Origin: Anaerolineales bacterium
GTDB taxonomy: Bacteria > Chloroflexota > Anaerolineae > Anaerolineales > Villigracilaceae
Length of the DNA: 64,000 bases
Assembly: GCA_030583925.1 (NCBI GenBank)
Contig: CP129482.1
Coordinates: forward strand, 1,054,001 to 1,118,000
Reading direction: 5' to 3'
In this document: in pieces, positions 9,086 to 17,535 of the stretch
Layout of the letters: every line of letters starts with the position of its first letter
Position numbering within the stretch: position 1 is the stretch's first letter
Notes under the pieces: model-generated
The model's database searches: none
What the model was told of the DNA's origin: nothing
The model's input: only the letters and a program-made list of their open reading frames with translations
Program-made: the position numbers and the translations under genes

Positions 9086-9091
9086 TATAAT
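9086..9091 (+). promoter_or_regulatory. Possible second promoter (-10) of alaS
   Basis: A perfect TATAAT downstream of the leader terminator, 32 bases before the alaS ATG; no good -35 is visible. If active it would bypass the attenuator. GGAG at 9114-9117 is the alaS ribosome site. Confidence 0.4.
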
Positions 9092-9123
9092 TCGCCAGTC
9101 ATTTTCAAAACGTTGGAGCTCGC

Positions 9124-11895
9124 ATGACCAAAAAATTCACCGGCAACGAAATCCGCCAAACTTTTATAGACTTTTTCGTCGAACATGGACATACCGCCGT
9201 GCCTTCGATGTCGCTTGTGCCGGGCGGCGACAGCACGCTTCTTTTCACCAATTCGGGCATGGTTCAGTTTAAGGATGTCTTTCTCGGCACCGACAAAAAA
9301 CCCTACACCCGCGCCGTCGATTCGCAGAAGTGTATGCGCGTGGCTGGCAAACACAACGATCTCGAAGACGTGGGACGCGATGACACGCATCATACCTTCT
9401 TTGAAATGCTCGGCAACTGGTCGTTCGGCGATTACTATAAAAAGGAAGCCATTGCCTGGTCGTGGCAATTGCTCACCGAAGTTTGGGGTTTGCCGAAAGA
9501 CAAAATTTACGCCACCTGTTTTGAAGACGATAAAGGTAATGTTCCGCGCGACGATGAAGCGGCGGACGCCTGGCGAGAACAGCCGGGCTTCAACCCCGAA
9601 CACGTTCTGTTCTTTGGGCGCAAGGAAAATTTTTGGCAAATGGCAGAGACTGGTCCGTGCGGTCCCTGCTCAGAGATTCATCTCGACCGCGGCGAGGAGT
9701 TCGACAATCTGCGCGGCAAGCCGCATCGTTGCGGCGTGAACGGCGAGTGCACGCGCTTCCTCGAACTCTGGAACAACGTTTTCATCCAATACAATCTCTT
9801 CGACGACAGCCGCCTCGAACCGCTTCCGCAAAAGCACGTAGACACTGGCATGGGCTTCGAGCGCATTGTCTCCGTGTTGCAAGGCGTCGACTCGAATTAC
9901 AAAACCGATCTCTTCACTGGCTCGCTCGAAGTGTTGCGGAACCTCACCGGCCACAGCGAAAAACAAATGCTCGACAATTTCACGCCCTATCGCGTCATCT
10001 GCGACCATGTCCGCTCTGCCGCGTTCCTCATTGCGGATGGAGTCGTGCCGGGCAACGCGGGGCGCAATTACGTGGCGCGCATGATCATCCGCCGCGCCGC
10101 GCGCTTCGGCTCAAAGATCGGGCTCAACGAACCCTTCCTCGCCAAGGTCGCCGAAGCGGTGATTCGTCAATACGCCGATTTTTATCCCGAACTCAAAAAA
10201 GCGACGCCCGCCATCCTCGACAATTTGACGCGGGAAGAGATCCGCTTCGCGCGGACGGTGGAAGCGGGCTCTAACCATTTGCAGAATCTACTCTCCAGCC
10301 TCCGCGCTGCCAGCCAGACCACCCTCGACGGACACAAAGCCTTCGACCTCTACGCCACTTATGGACTCCCCTTTGAAATCTCGCGCGACATCGCCCGCGA
10401 ACAGGGACTCGATGTGGATGAGCAAGGATTTAACGAGGCGAAAGAAAAGCACGCGCTTGCGTCCGGCGGCGGCAAAGCGATGGGCAAACTCGGCGGCGAA
10501 GATGCGGAGTTCTATGCCGAGATTTTGAAGGATTTGCAATCAAAAAAGAAACTCGGCAAAGACGGCGTTGAATACGACCCATATGCAGGTACAAATGTAG
10601 AAAAATATTCGGGGCTTGAGGTGTTGGCGTTGGTGGTAAACGGTCAATTGGTCGAGTCGGCGAACTTGGACGATCAAGTTGAAGTTATCTTGCCGAAGAC
10701 TGGCTTCTACCTTGAATCGGGTGGGCAGGTGGATGATACGGGGTATATTAGATCCATCGGCAGTTCAACTGCCGATGGATCAGGCGAAGGAACATGGGAA
10801 ATCGAAGTCACTTCAATGCGCCGCCCGTCTGCGGGAGTGATCGTGCATGTCGGCACGGTGATCTCCGGTCAGCCGAAAGTTGGCGACAAAGCCCTCGCCG
10901 AAGTGGACGCGACGCGGCGTCACGACATCATGCGGAATCACACCGCGACTCATCTTTTGCACAAAGCGTTGCATGTTGTTTTGAGCGACCAAGCCACACA
11001 AGCGGGTTCGCTCGTCGCGCCAACGTATCTGCGTTTTGACTTTAATCATCCAGAAGCGTTGACTCCTGAACAACTGGATCGAATCGAGCGCATGGTCAAC
11101 GACGCTATCGCGGCGGATATGCCCGTTCACAAAGAATCGAAGTCGCTAGAAGAAGCCAAGAAAGAAGGCGCGATGGCGCTCTTCGGTGAGAAATATGGGG
11201 GAACTGTGCGGACGATTTCAATCCTCGAAGGTTCGTCCAGCGCTTCAACTGCTGAACAACAGAATTATTCTTACGAACTTTGCGGCGGCACGCATCTTGA
11301 ACGCACTTCCGATATTGGCGCGTTCCTGATTGTCAGCGAAGGTTCGGTCGCGGCGAACGTGCGGCGCATCGAGGCGGTGACAGGACGCGGCGCGTATGAC
11401 TTGGTCGCTAAACGATTCAAGGCGCTGAAGCAAACGGCGGCGATCCTCAAATCGAGCGTGGACGATGTGCCGCAGAAAGTGCAAAGCGGACAAAATGAAG
11501 TCGCTGAATTAAAGAAAGAACTTGCCAATCTTCGGATGCAATCCGTGCTTTCGTCGTTCGCCGTTCATCTCAATTCGGTTCAAGCCGTGAAGGGTGTGAA
11601 CGTCCTCGCGGCTGAAATCGCGAACGCGGACGCGGATACACTGCGGATGCTGGCGGATAAGTTCCGCGAGAAATATCCGAAGGGTGGAGTCGCTGTACTG
11701 ATAACTGGGGCAACCGTAATCGCGGTCGTGACCGAGGATCTTGTCAAGCGCGGACTCAAAGCGGGCGATCTCATCACGGGCATTGGCGGCAAAGGCGGCG
11801 GGCGTCCGAATATGGCGCAGGGGAGTTTGCCGAATGGGGAAGCGTCCAACGCGTTGACGCTGGTTGTGAAAGTTGTCGAAGAAAAAATGAAATGA
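9124..11895 (+). CDS. alaS: Alanyl-tRNA synthetase
   Basis: A 923-residue class II synthetase that charges tRNA-Ala in the cytoplasm. The catalytic core starts with the typical IRQTFIDFF...HT..PS segment; TNSGMVQFKDVFLG, GPCGPCSEIHLD and the FLELWNNVFIQY motif follow. The editing domain carries the zinc ligands in NHTATHLLHKAL and in CGGTH, and the C-Ala domain ends in a GGGRPNMAQG motif. It is about 50 residues longer than E. coli AlaRS, partly from two Ser/Thr/Gly/Ala-rich insertions: one at about residues 543-556, encoded by a perfect palindrome, and one just before CGGTH. The ATG at 9124 has GGAG upstream. The last four bases overlap an in-frame ATG, but the next gene probably starts at 11919. 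Confidence 0.97.
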   Translation: MTKKFTGNEIRQTFIDFFVEHGHTAVPSMSLVPGGDSTLLFTNSGMVQFKDVFLGTDKKPYTRAVDSQKCMRVAGKHNDLEDVGRDDTHHTFFEMLGNWSFGDYYKKEAIAWSWQLLTEVWGLPKDKIYATCFEDDKGNVPRDDEAADAWREQPGFNPEHVLFFGRKENFWQMAETGPCGPCSEIHLDRGEEFDNLRGKPHRCGVNGECTRFLELWNNVFIQYNLFDDSRLEPLPQKHVDTGMGFERIVSVLQGVDSNYKTDLFTGSLEVLRNLTGHSEKQMLDNFTPYRVICDHVRSAAFLIADGVVPGNAGRNYVARMIIRRAARFGSKIGLNEPFLAKVAEAVIRQYADFYPELKKATPAILDNLTREEIRFARTVEAGSNHLQNLLSSLRAASQTTLDGHKAFDLYATYGLPFEISRDIAREQGLDVDEQGFNEAKEKHALASGGGKAMGKLGGEDAEFYAEILKDLQSKKKLGKDGVEYDPYAGTNVEKYSGLEVLALVVNGQLVESANLDDQVEVILPKTGFYLESGGQVDDTGYIRSIGSSTADGSGEGTWEIEVTSMRRPSAGVIVHVGTVISGQPKVGDKALAEVDATRRHDIMRNHTATHLLHKALHVVLSDQATQAGSLVAPTYLRFDFNHPEALTPEQLDRIERMVNDAIAADMPVHKESKSLEEAKKEGAMALFGEKYGGTVRTISILEGSSSASTAEQQNYSYELCGGTHLERTSDIGAFLIVSEGSVAANVRRIEAVTGRGAYDLVAKRFKALKQTAAILKSSVDDVPQKVQSGQNEVAELKKELANLRMQSVLSSFAVHLNSVQAVKGVNVLAAEIANADADTLRMLADKFREKYPKGGVAVLITGATVIAVVTEDLVKRGLKAGDLITGIGGKGGGRPNMAQGSLPNGEASNALTLVVKVVEEKMK
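10751..10781 (+). repeat. Perfect 31-bp palindrome inside alaS
   Basis: GATCCATCGGCAGTT (10751-10765), one central C, then its exact reverse complement AACTGCCGATGGATC (10767-10781). It is in frame and encodes a Ser/Gly/Thr/Ala stretch in a part of AlaRS where other family members have a short loop. It looks like a small inserted palindromic element tolerated in a surface loop. Confidence 0.85.
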
Positions 11896-11918
11896 ACGAT
11901 CAAAGAAAGGATAACCTC

Positions 11919-12440
11919 ATGGCACGTAAATCACTTGCGGCGTTCCTCGCCGTGCTGTTCGTTTTTATTCTCGCTTGCAACGTCATCACCAAACCGATTG
12001 ACGATGTGAAGAACATCGCCGGGACGGCGGAGTCGTTGGCGACCGCGTTGCCGTTCGAAACGCTTCAAGCGTTGGCGACGACGGTCCCAATTCAAACATT
12101 GGAGGCGTTGCCTACAGAGTTTTCGGAATTTGGGAATTACTTTGATCCGCAAGGGACTCCTGTCGCTGTGTGGAATGAAATCCCGATCATGCCGCAGGCG
12201 ACGGCTGGGCAGGAGTTCGATACAAGCAATTACAGTTTCAGATTTACCGGAGTTGTTAAGGAGGCGACCGATTTTTATACAAGCGGATTGGAAGCCGCTG
12301 GGTGGTCATCCATGATGACGATGGGAGGAGGCGACGAGCAGGGCGCGCTCCTGCTCTATCAGAAGGACGATAAAATCCTGACGGTTACGATCACCAACCA
12401 GAACGATGGCACTGTGGTCGTATTGTTGACGCTCGCTTGA
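11919..12440 (+). CDS. Small lipoprotein of unknown function
   Basis: A 173-residue protein beginning MARKSLAAF with a lipobox FILAC. The start at ATG 11919 is chosen because AAAGGA lies eight bases before it; an upstream ATG at 11892 overlaps the alaS stop but would put a charged extension before the signal peptide. Past the anchor there is an Ala/Thr-rich helical stretch (LATALPFETLQALATTV) and a compact C-terminal part with a SNYSFRFTGV segment. No family recognised. Transcription from alaS is likely, with a strong terminator after the stop. Confidence 0.75.
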   Translation: MARKSLAAFLAVLFVFILACNVITKPIDDVKNIAGTAESLATALPFETLQALATTVPIQTLEALPTEFSEFGNYFDPQGTPVAVWNEIPIMPQATAGQEFDTSNYSFRFTGVVKEATDFYTSGLEAAGWSSMMTMGGGDEQGALLLYQKDDKILTVTITNQNDGTVVVLLTLA

Positions 12441-12461
12441 TCGGACGCTCGCTGAGATATG

Positions 12462-12500
12462 TAGCCGACTCGCTTCATAGCGAGTCGGCTATTATTTTTA
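12462..12500 (+). terminator. Strong intrinsic terminator after the alaS-lipoprotein unit
   Basis: A perfect 12-bp stem, TAGCCGACTCGC (12462-12473) with GCGAGTCGGCTA (12480-12491), a six-base loop, then TTATTTTTA. Confidence 0.88.
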
Positions 12501-12520
12501 CTTCTTTAGAGCGCGTCGCA

Positions 12521-12550
12521 CTGAACGAGAGGATTTTGTTCGTTTATAAT
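12521..12550 (+). promoter_or_regulatory. Promoter of the baseplate J-like gene
   Basis: CTGAAC at 12521-12526 and a perfect TATAAT at 12545-12550, spacer 18 bp. The expected start is at 12557-12559, at the TTG start codon, so the mRNA would be leaderless. Confidence 0.55.
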
Positions 12551-12558
12551 TCCCCTCG

Positions 12559-14040
12559 TTGAAAACAAAGATTATCACACTTGAATCGCATGACGATTTG
12601 ATCTCCGTCCGCGACCGGATGTCGTGGGCGAAAACGCCGCGCATTTTGCTCGTTGTTCCCAAGTTCGAGAAGGTCACGTTGCGACAAGCGGATTTCAAAG
12701 TGTTGCAGAGGCACGCGTCCATGTTGGGGGCGCAGGTGGGCGTTGTGACGCGTGTGCGGCGAATCCGCGCGGATGCGGAGGAGTTGGGGATTCCGGTGTT
12801 CGAGTCCACGGGAGAGGCGCAAAAAGCAGTGTGGGCGCAAATCCCGCAAGAACGGTTGACGCGCCGGCCTCCGGCGAAGAATCTGCGTGCGAAGCGGGAG
12901 CAGGTTCAAGTCCGGGAAGAAGCGTGGCGTGCGCGCCCTGCCACGCGGTTGAGCGCGTTCATCGTCGGCGTGTTATCTGTGTTCGCCATCGTCGCGTTGT
13001 TTCTCCCGCGCGCGCAGATCCGTTTACAGCCGGTCACAGAAAAACAAAGCATTGTTTTGCCGGTTACGGCGAGCGCGTCCACTGAAATTGTGTTTGTCAC
13101 GGGCGATATTCCTGCGCGTGAAAAAAGGATCATTCTCGATGGTTCGCAAACCGTGATCGTAACCGGCGAAGGCGTTGTGCCGCAGTCGAAGGCGAGCGGT
13201 GTGGTTGTGTTTCGCAATCTTACGCAACAATCTGAAACGATACCTGTTGGCGCTCTCGTGAGCGCGGGCGGCGTTCAATTTGCAACGACGAAGGAGGGCG
13301 AGATCGAGGGCGGCGTTGGCAAGGAGATCGAGTTGCCCATCGAGGCAGTCGAGGGCGGGCTGGCGGGCAACGTCGAAGCTGAGACCATTGATGCGATCGA
13401 AGGCAGGCTTGGTCTTTCGCTTTCGGTCACCAATCCTGAGCCAACCAGCGGCGGACGCGAGCGTTCTTCGTTGCAAGCAAGCGATGCGGATCGCGCCCGC
13501 GCAAAAGATTTACTGATGAAATTTCTTGACGACGAAGCGCGCGCCGAATTTTTGAACGAAAATGAATCTGGCGATGTTCTTTTCGATGAAACGATTTCTG
13601 CTTCGCAGATTCTGTTGGAAGAATTTGACCCGCCCGCAGGCGCGGCGGGAACCACGTTGACCTTGACCATGCAAGTGGAATATTCCGCGCGCTACGCGTC
13701 CGCTTCGGACCTGCGCCAACTTGCCTCGCTGGCGTTGAACGCTTCTCTCCCTTCGGGCTTTCGCGCCGCGTCCGATTCGGTGTCCATTGAATCAGGCGGC
13801 GCGCCTTCGCTTAGCGAAGACGGCTCCGCGCGTTGGCAAATCCGCGCGGAGCGCGAGATCGTTCAATCCATTGATCCCGCGCAGGTGGCGGCGTTGATCC
13901 GCGGCTTGAGTGTAGATAAGGCGCAATCCCTTTTGGAGAAATCGTTTGAATGGGAAGATAAGCCCGTAGTCACGATGTTCCCCTCGTGGTGGAAGTGGAT
14001 TCCGCTCGTGCCGTTTCGCATCGAAGTGGTGGTGGAGTGA
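12559..14040 (+). CDS. Baseplate J-like family protein with one transmembrane helix
   Basis: A 493-residue protein from a TTG start eight bases after TATAAT. Residues 1-100 form an alpha/beta domain (TPRILLVVPKFEKVTLRQ), residues about 132-155 a single membrane helix (AFIVGVLSVFAIVALFLP), then a large beta-rich extracytoplasmic region ending near VPFRIEVVVE. It resembles proteins annotated as baseplate J/gp47 family in Chloroflexota; there is no phage context here, so a tail role is unlikely. It precedes ruvX and mltG. The cell-envelope role is inferred; exact function unknown. Confidence 0.7.
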   Translation: MKTKIITLESHDDLISVRDRMSWAKTPRILLVVPKFEKVTLRQADFKVLQRHASMLGAQVGVVTRVRRIRADAEELGIPVFESTGEAQKAVWAQIPQERLTRRPPAKNLRAKREQVQVREEAWRARPATRLSAFIVGVLSVFAIVALFLPRAQIRLQPVTEKQSIVLPVTASASTEIVFVTGDIPAREKRIILDGSQTVIVTGEGVVPQSKASGVVVFRNLTQQSETIPVGALVSAGGVQFATTKEGEIEGGVGKEIELPIEAVEGGLAGNVEAETIDAIEGRLGLSLSVTNPEPTSGGRERSSLQASDADRARAKDLLMKFLDDEARAEFLNENESGDVLFDETISASQILLEEFDPPAGAAGTTLTLTMQVEYSARYASASDLRQLASLALNASLPSGFRAASDSVSIESGGAPSLSEDGSARWQIRAEREIVQSIDPAQVAALIRGLSVDKAQSLLEKSFEWEDKPVVTMFPSWWKWIPLVPFRIEVVVE

Positions 14041-14082
14041 AGGATGAGTGATGAAGGATGAAAATGGAAAGATGAAAGCTTG

Positions 14083-14101
14083 CCCTGAGCTTGTCGAAGG
14101 G
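14083..14101. repeat. Dispersed short repeat CCCTGAGCTTGTCGAAGGG
   Basis: An imperfect palindrome in the gap before ruvX. A degenerate copy lies inside the DUF389 gene at 21171-21190. The flanking 14041-14080 stretch is a low-complexity GATGA/GAAGG run. Confidence 0.65.
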
Positions 14102-14155
14102 AAGAAAGAGAAAAACCCTTCGCGTTCTTAGCGCGCTTCGCGGTAAATTGAAATT

Positions 14156-14566
14156 ATGCGAATTTTAGCGGTTGACCACGGCGAAAAGCGAATCGGTCTC
14201 GCGCTGAGCGACCCGACAGCGACGATTGCCAGTCCATTGAAGGTGATCGAGCACGTCTCGCGCGTGGTGGATGCGGCGCAGGTCGCGCAGATCGCCACCG
14301 AAAACGAAGTCGGTTTGATCGTCGTCGGTCAATCGTTCGATGAGGAAGGCAAACCGAATCTCGCAGGTCGGCGCGCCGCGAAATTCGCCGACGCGCTGCG
14401 CGAGCAAACTCAAATCCCCGTCGAATTATTCGACGAATCATTGTCCACGCAGGATGCGCGAGCGATTGTGATCGAGATGGGCTTGTCGCGCAAAAAACGC
14501 GCAGGTCATCACGATGCGCTGGCGGCGGTGGCGATCCTTCGGTCATTTTTAGAGTCGCGCAAATAG
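14156..14566 (+). CDS. ruvX: Putative pre-16S rRNA nuclease / RuvX (YqgF family)
   Basis: A 136-residue RNase H-fold nuclease. It begins MRILAVDHGEKRIGLALSD, the family's N-terminal motif with the first catalytic Asp, then VGLIVVGQS, an LFDESLST motif with a conserved acid, and a C-terminal HHDALAAVAIL with the last Asp. Length is normal. No Shine-Dalgarno is visible; TAAATT lies six bases before the ATG. Upstream of mltG, a common pairing. Confidence 0.92.
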   Translation: MRILAVDHGEKRIGLALSDPTATIASPLKVIEHVSRVVDAAQVAQIATENEVGLIVVGQSFDEEGKPNLAGRRAAKFADALREQTQIPVELFDESLSTQDARAIVIEMGLSRKKRAGHHDALAAVAILRSFLESRK

Positions 14567-14674
14567 GATTTACTTCGTATTGAGAGATTCAAGATACAAG
14601 ATAGGAGATACGAGTTACGAAGCCCACGTCATTGATTGTGTACGTGTTTCCCTGTGTACTTGTCTACCTCCCCC

Positions 14675-15778
14675 ATGCGCAAAATTCTCCCAATTCTCTT
14701 AATCCTCGTAATTTGCGCCTGCCTCTTCGTCGCTTTCGTCACCATCCCTGCCGAAGCGGCAAGAGTGTACGGTCCGCCCGCGCCGTGGCTGACGATTTTT
14801 CAGCGCGCGCAATATTCTGCGCGGTTATTGTGGTACGACGGCTTGCTCACGCGTCCGCTGAACCCTGGGGCGAGCGAACGAAATTTCAAAGTCGAGTCAG
14901 GGCAGTCGGTCAATTCCATCGCGGCGAGTTTGCAAGACGCGGGTTTGATCCGCGACGCCGAATCGTTCCGCGCCTATCTCATTTATTCTGGACTCGACAC
15001 TTCGATTCAAGCGGGCGAATACAAACTCAGCGCGGCGATGTCCGCGATTGATATTGCGCGCACAATTCAAGATGCGAGTGCTACCGAAGCGACATTTACA
15101 ATTCTCCCAGGCTGGCGGATGGAAGAGATCGCCGCGTCGCTTCCGACCTCGGGGCTGGGCATCACACCCGACGACTTTCTCGCCGCCGCGCGGACTCCGC
15201 CCAGCGGATACGACTTCCTCGACGGCGCAACCTCAGCCGAGGGATTTCTCTTTCCCGATTCATATATCCTGCCGCGCAACATGTCGGTGCACGAGTTGTT
15301 GGATGAACTCCTCCGCAATTTTTCCTTGCGGCTTACCTCCGAGTTAACTCATGGCTTTGAAACGCAGGGACTGACTGTATATCAAGCCGTGACTCTCGCA
15401 TCCATCGTGGAACGCGAAGCCGTGCGAAACGAAGAGAAACCGTTGATCGCGTCCGTCTATTTGAATCGCTTGAACATCGGCATGAAATTGGATGCCGACC
15501 CCACTGTTCAATACGCGCTTGGCTACGATCCCTCCGAAGGGACGTGGTGGAAGAATCCTTTGAGTTTAGCCGACCTGCAATTCGATTCGCCCTTCAATAC
15601 ATACGCATACGCGGGTTTGCCTCCCGCGCCGATCTCGAATCCAGATCTGGATTCGTTGCGCGCGATCGCCTTCCCTGCCGAGACGCCGTACTACTTCTTC
15701 CGCGCCAAATGTGACGGGTCGGGCTATCATAATTTTGCCGTTACATTTGAAGAACAAATTAAAAATGCTTGTCCCTGA
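14675..15778 (+). CDS. mltG: Endolytic murein transglycosylase
   Basis: A 367-residue YceG-like protein that cleaves nascent peptidoglycan glycan strands in the membrane. An N-terminal TM helix (ILPILLILVICACLFVAFV) is followed by a LysM-like region (FKVESGQSVNSIAASLQDAGLI) and the YceG domain with ASIVEREA (catalytic Glu), the PTVQYALGY motif and a PYYFFRAKCDGSGYHNF end. The ATG at 14675 is chosen since it starts right before the membrane helix; an in-frame ATG 39 bases upstream has no better support. No ribosome site is clear. The gap 14567-14674 contains a degenerate low-complexity run. Confidence 0.93.
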   Translation: MRKILPILLILVICACLFVAFVTIPAEAARVYGPPAPWLTIFQRAQYSARLLWYDGLLTRPLNPGASERNFKVESGQSVNSIAASLQDAGLIRDAESFRAYLIYSGLDTSIQAGEYKLSAAMSAIDIARTIQDASATEATFTILPGWRMEEIAASLPTSGLGITPDDFLAAARTPPSGYDFLDGATSAEGFLFPDSYILPRNMSVHELLDELLRNFSLRLTSELTHGFETQGLTVYQAVTLASIVEREAVRNEEKPLIASVYLNRLNIGMKLDADPTVQYALGYDPSEGTWWKNPLSLADLQFDSPFNTYAYAGLPPAPISNPDLDSLRAIAFPAETPYYFFRAKCDGSGYHNFAVTFEEQIKNACP

Positions 15779-15842
15779 GATTACGCGTGTCTCGTTTGTA
15801 GAGATTGTCATTGCTGTTATGTTTCTGCTTTATCAACGCGGT

Positions 15843-15871
15843 TTTACAGCCTCGTAGAGAGACCTTATAAT
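15843..15871 (+). promoter_or_regulatory. Near-consensus promoter of the FTCD-M23 operon
   Basis: TTTACA (15843-15848), a 17-bp spacer and TATAAT (15866-15871). The transcript would have an untranslated leader of about 80 bases, mostly the AATC-type repeat. Confidence 0.75.
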
Positions 15872-15885
15872 TGCCTCGTCAATTG

Positions 15886-15955
15886 CAAATCGTCAATCCA
15901 AAATCCCAAATCCCAAATCGTCAATCGTAAATCCAAAATCGTAAATCGAAAATCC
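15886..15955 (+). repeat. Degenerate AAATCC/AAATCG low-complexity repeat
   Basis: About ten imperfect copies of a 7-10 base unit (CAAATCG, CCAAAATC, CCCAAATC, CGTAAATC) run from the promoter to the ATG of the next gene. There is no recognisable ribosome site in it. Confidence 0.7.
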
Positions 15956-15956
15956 C

Positions 15957-17489
15957 ATGTCCCAACTCATCGAATGTATCCCCAACTTCTCCGAAGCGCG
16001 GCGACCCGAAGTGGTAGACCAGATCGTCGCGGCAATCGAATCGGTCGGCGAGGTCAAACTCCTCGACCGTTCCTCCGACCTCGACCACAACCGCACAGTG
16101 CTCACGTTTGCAGGTTCACCCGCAGGCGTGGAAGAAGCCGCGTTTCGCGCCATCAAAACTGCCGCCGAATTGATTGACCTCGATAACCACACTGGCGAAC
16201 ATCCGCGCATCGGCGCGACGGATGTTTGTCCGTTTGTGCCGCTCAGCGGCGCGACGATGGACGATTGCGTCGCCATCGCCAAAAGATTGGGTCAACGCGT
16301 AGGCGGCGAACTCAGCCTCCCCGTCTATTTATATGAAGCGGCGGCAACGCGTCCCGAACGCGTCAATCTGGAAAACATCCGCAAAGGGCAATACGAAGCG
16401 CTCAAAACCGAAATCGAATCCGACCCGAATCGCAAACCCGATTACGGTCCGAGCAAACTTCCGAAGGCGGGGGCGACTGTCATCGGCGCGCGACCGCCGC
16501 TCATCGCGTTCAATGTTTATCTCACCACCGACGATGTGAGCGCCGCCAAAAAAATTGCAAAGGCTGTGCGTCAATCGTCGGGCGGGCTTCGTTATGTGAA
16601 GGGGCTGGGCTTGCTCGTGGACGGTCGCGCGCAGGTCTCGATGAACCTCACCAACTTTCACGAAACGCCCATCGGGCGCGTCGTTGAATTCATTCGACGT
16701 GAGGCGCAACGCTATGGCGTCGGCATTCATCACAGCGAACTCGTCGGGTTGATTCCGCAAGAGGCGTTGGTGGATGCGGCGGTCTGGTACACACAGTTGG
16801 ATTCATTCTCGCCTGAGCAGATTCTCGAATCTCGACTTTTCTCCGCCTCGTCCGCCGCCGTTCAGACGCAGGGTAAGCCTGCCTCATTCTTGGACGAGTT
16901 AGCCTCGCCTCTGCCTGCCCCAGGCGGCGGCTCCGCCGCCGCGTATGCTGGCGCGATGGGCGCAGGGTTGGTTGCCATGGTTTCTGGTCTCACCATCGGA
17001 AGAAAAAAATATGCCGAGGTCGAAGCCGAGATGCAAGCCGTGCGCGTGATGGCTGAAAAACTCCGCGCCGAAATGACACAAGCCGTGGACGACGACGCCG
17101 CGTCATTCGAAGCGGTCATCGGCGCGTTCAAGTTGCCGAAGGAAACCGAAGAACAACAGAAAGCGCGCACCGCCGCGATCCAACGCGCCACGTTGAACGC
17201 CGCGCACATTCCGCTTCATTCGGCGCAGAGGTCGGTCAAGATCATGGAACTTGCGGTCAAATGCGCCGAGCATGGAAACCTGAACGCCATCAGCGACGCG
17301 CTCTCTGGTTTTGCCATGTCGCGCGCCTCGCTCACCGCTGCCGCGTACAACGTGCGCATCAACGTCCATTCCCTGCCCGATAAATCCGCTGGCGATGAGT
17401 ATTTGACCGAACTCGCCGAACAGGAAAAGAAAGCCGACGTTCTGGAAGAAAAAATCCGTAAGATAATGAAAGAGCGCGGAGGAATATAA
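15957..17489 (+). CDS. ftcD: Fused glutamate formimidoyltransferase / formimidoyl-THF cyclodeaminase
   Basis: A 510-residue bifunctional enzyme of histidine degradation: it moves a formimino group from formiminoglutamate to tetrahydrofolate, then releases ammonia to give methenyl-THF. Residues 1-300 are the transferase (IECIPNFSEARRPE, DLDNHTGEHPRIGATD with the catalytic His, DGRAQVSMNLTNF). Residues about 315-510 are the cyclodeaminase (FLDELASPLPAPGGGSAAA, then the long helical part). The fusion is the animal-type arrangement, also found in some bacteria. No other hut gene is nearby. The end of the gene carries GGAGGA, which serves the following gene. Confidence 0.93.
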   Translation: MSQLIECIPNFSEARRPEVVDQIVAAIESVGEVKLLDRSSDLDHNRTVLTFAGSPAGVEEAAFRAIKTAAELIDLDNHTGEHPRIGATDVCPFVPLSGATMDDCVAIAKRLGQRVGGELSLPVYLYEAAATRPERVNLENIRKGQYEALKTEIESDPNRKPDYGPSKLPKAGATVIGARPPLIAFNVYLTTDDVSAAKKIAKAVRQSSGGLRYVKGLGLLVDGRAQVSMNLTNFHETPIGRVVEFIRREAQRYGVGIHHSELVGLIPQEALVDAAVWYTQLDSFSPEQILESRLFSASSAAVQTQGKPASFLDELASPLPAPGGGSAAAYAGAMGAGLVAMVSGLTIGRKKYAEVEAEMQAVRVMAEKLRAEMTQAVDDDAASFEAVIGAFKLPKETEEQQKARTAAIQRATLNAAHIPLHSAQRSVKIMELAVKCAEHGNLNAISDALSGFAMSRASLTAAAYNVRINVHSLPDKSAGDEYLTELAEQEKKADVLEEKIRKIMKERGGI

Positions 17490-17490
17490 G

Positions 17491-17535
17491 GTGTCGTTGC
17501 GAGGAGTGGCGCGAAGCGCCACGACGAAGCAATCT
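17491..17535. repeat. Dispersed palindromic element overlapping the start of the M23 gene
   Basis: The sequence CGTTGCGAGGAG, a perfect hairpin GTGGCGC-GAA-GCGCCAC (17506-17522), and CGACGAAGCAATCTCC. It belongs to the same CATTGCGAG...GAAGCAAT family as the intergenic copy near 62799. Here it encodes the first 15 or so residues of the next protein. Confidence 0.7.

Noticed and set aside
8606..9123. T-box riboswitch upstream of alaS
   Set aside because: No T-box consensus or specifier-loop stem was seen; the leader-peptide layout explains the region better.
8770..9639. Open frame of 289 codons on the minus strand over the alaS leader and 5' end
   Set aside because: It is antisense to the well-supported alaS start and leader, rich in residues typical of shadow frames, and has no family resemblance.
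12559..14040. Phage tail or contractile injection system suggested by the baseplate J-like protein
   Set aside because: Single gene with a membrane helix, between alaS and ruvX/mltG, and no sheath, tube or spike genes nearby.
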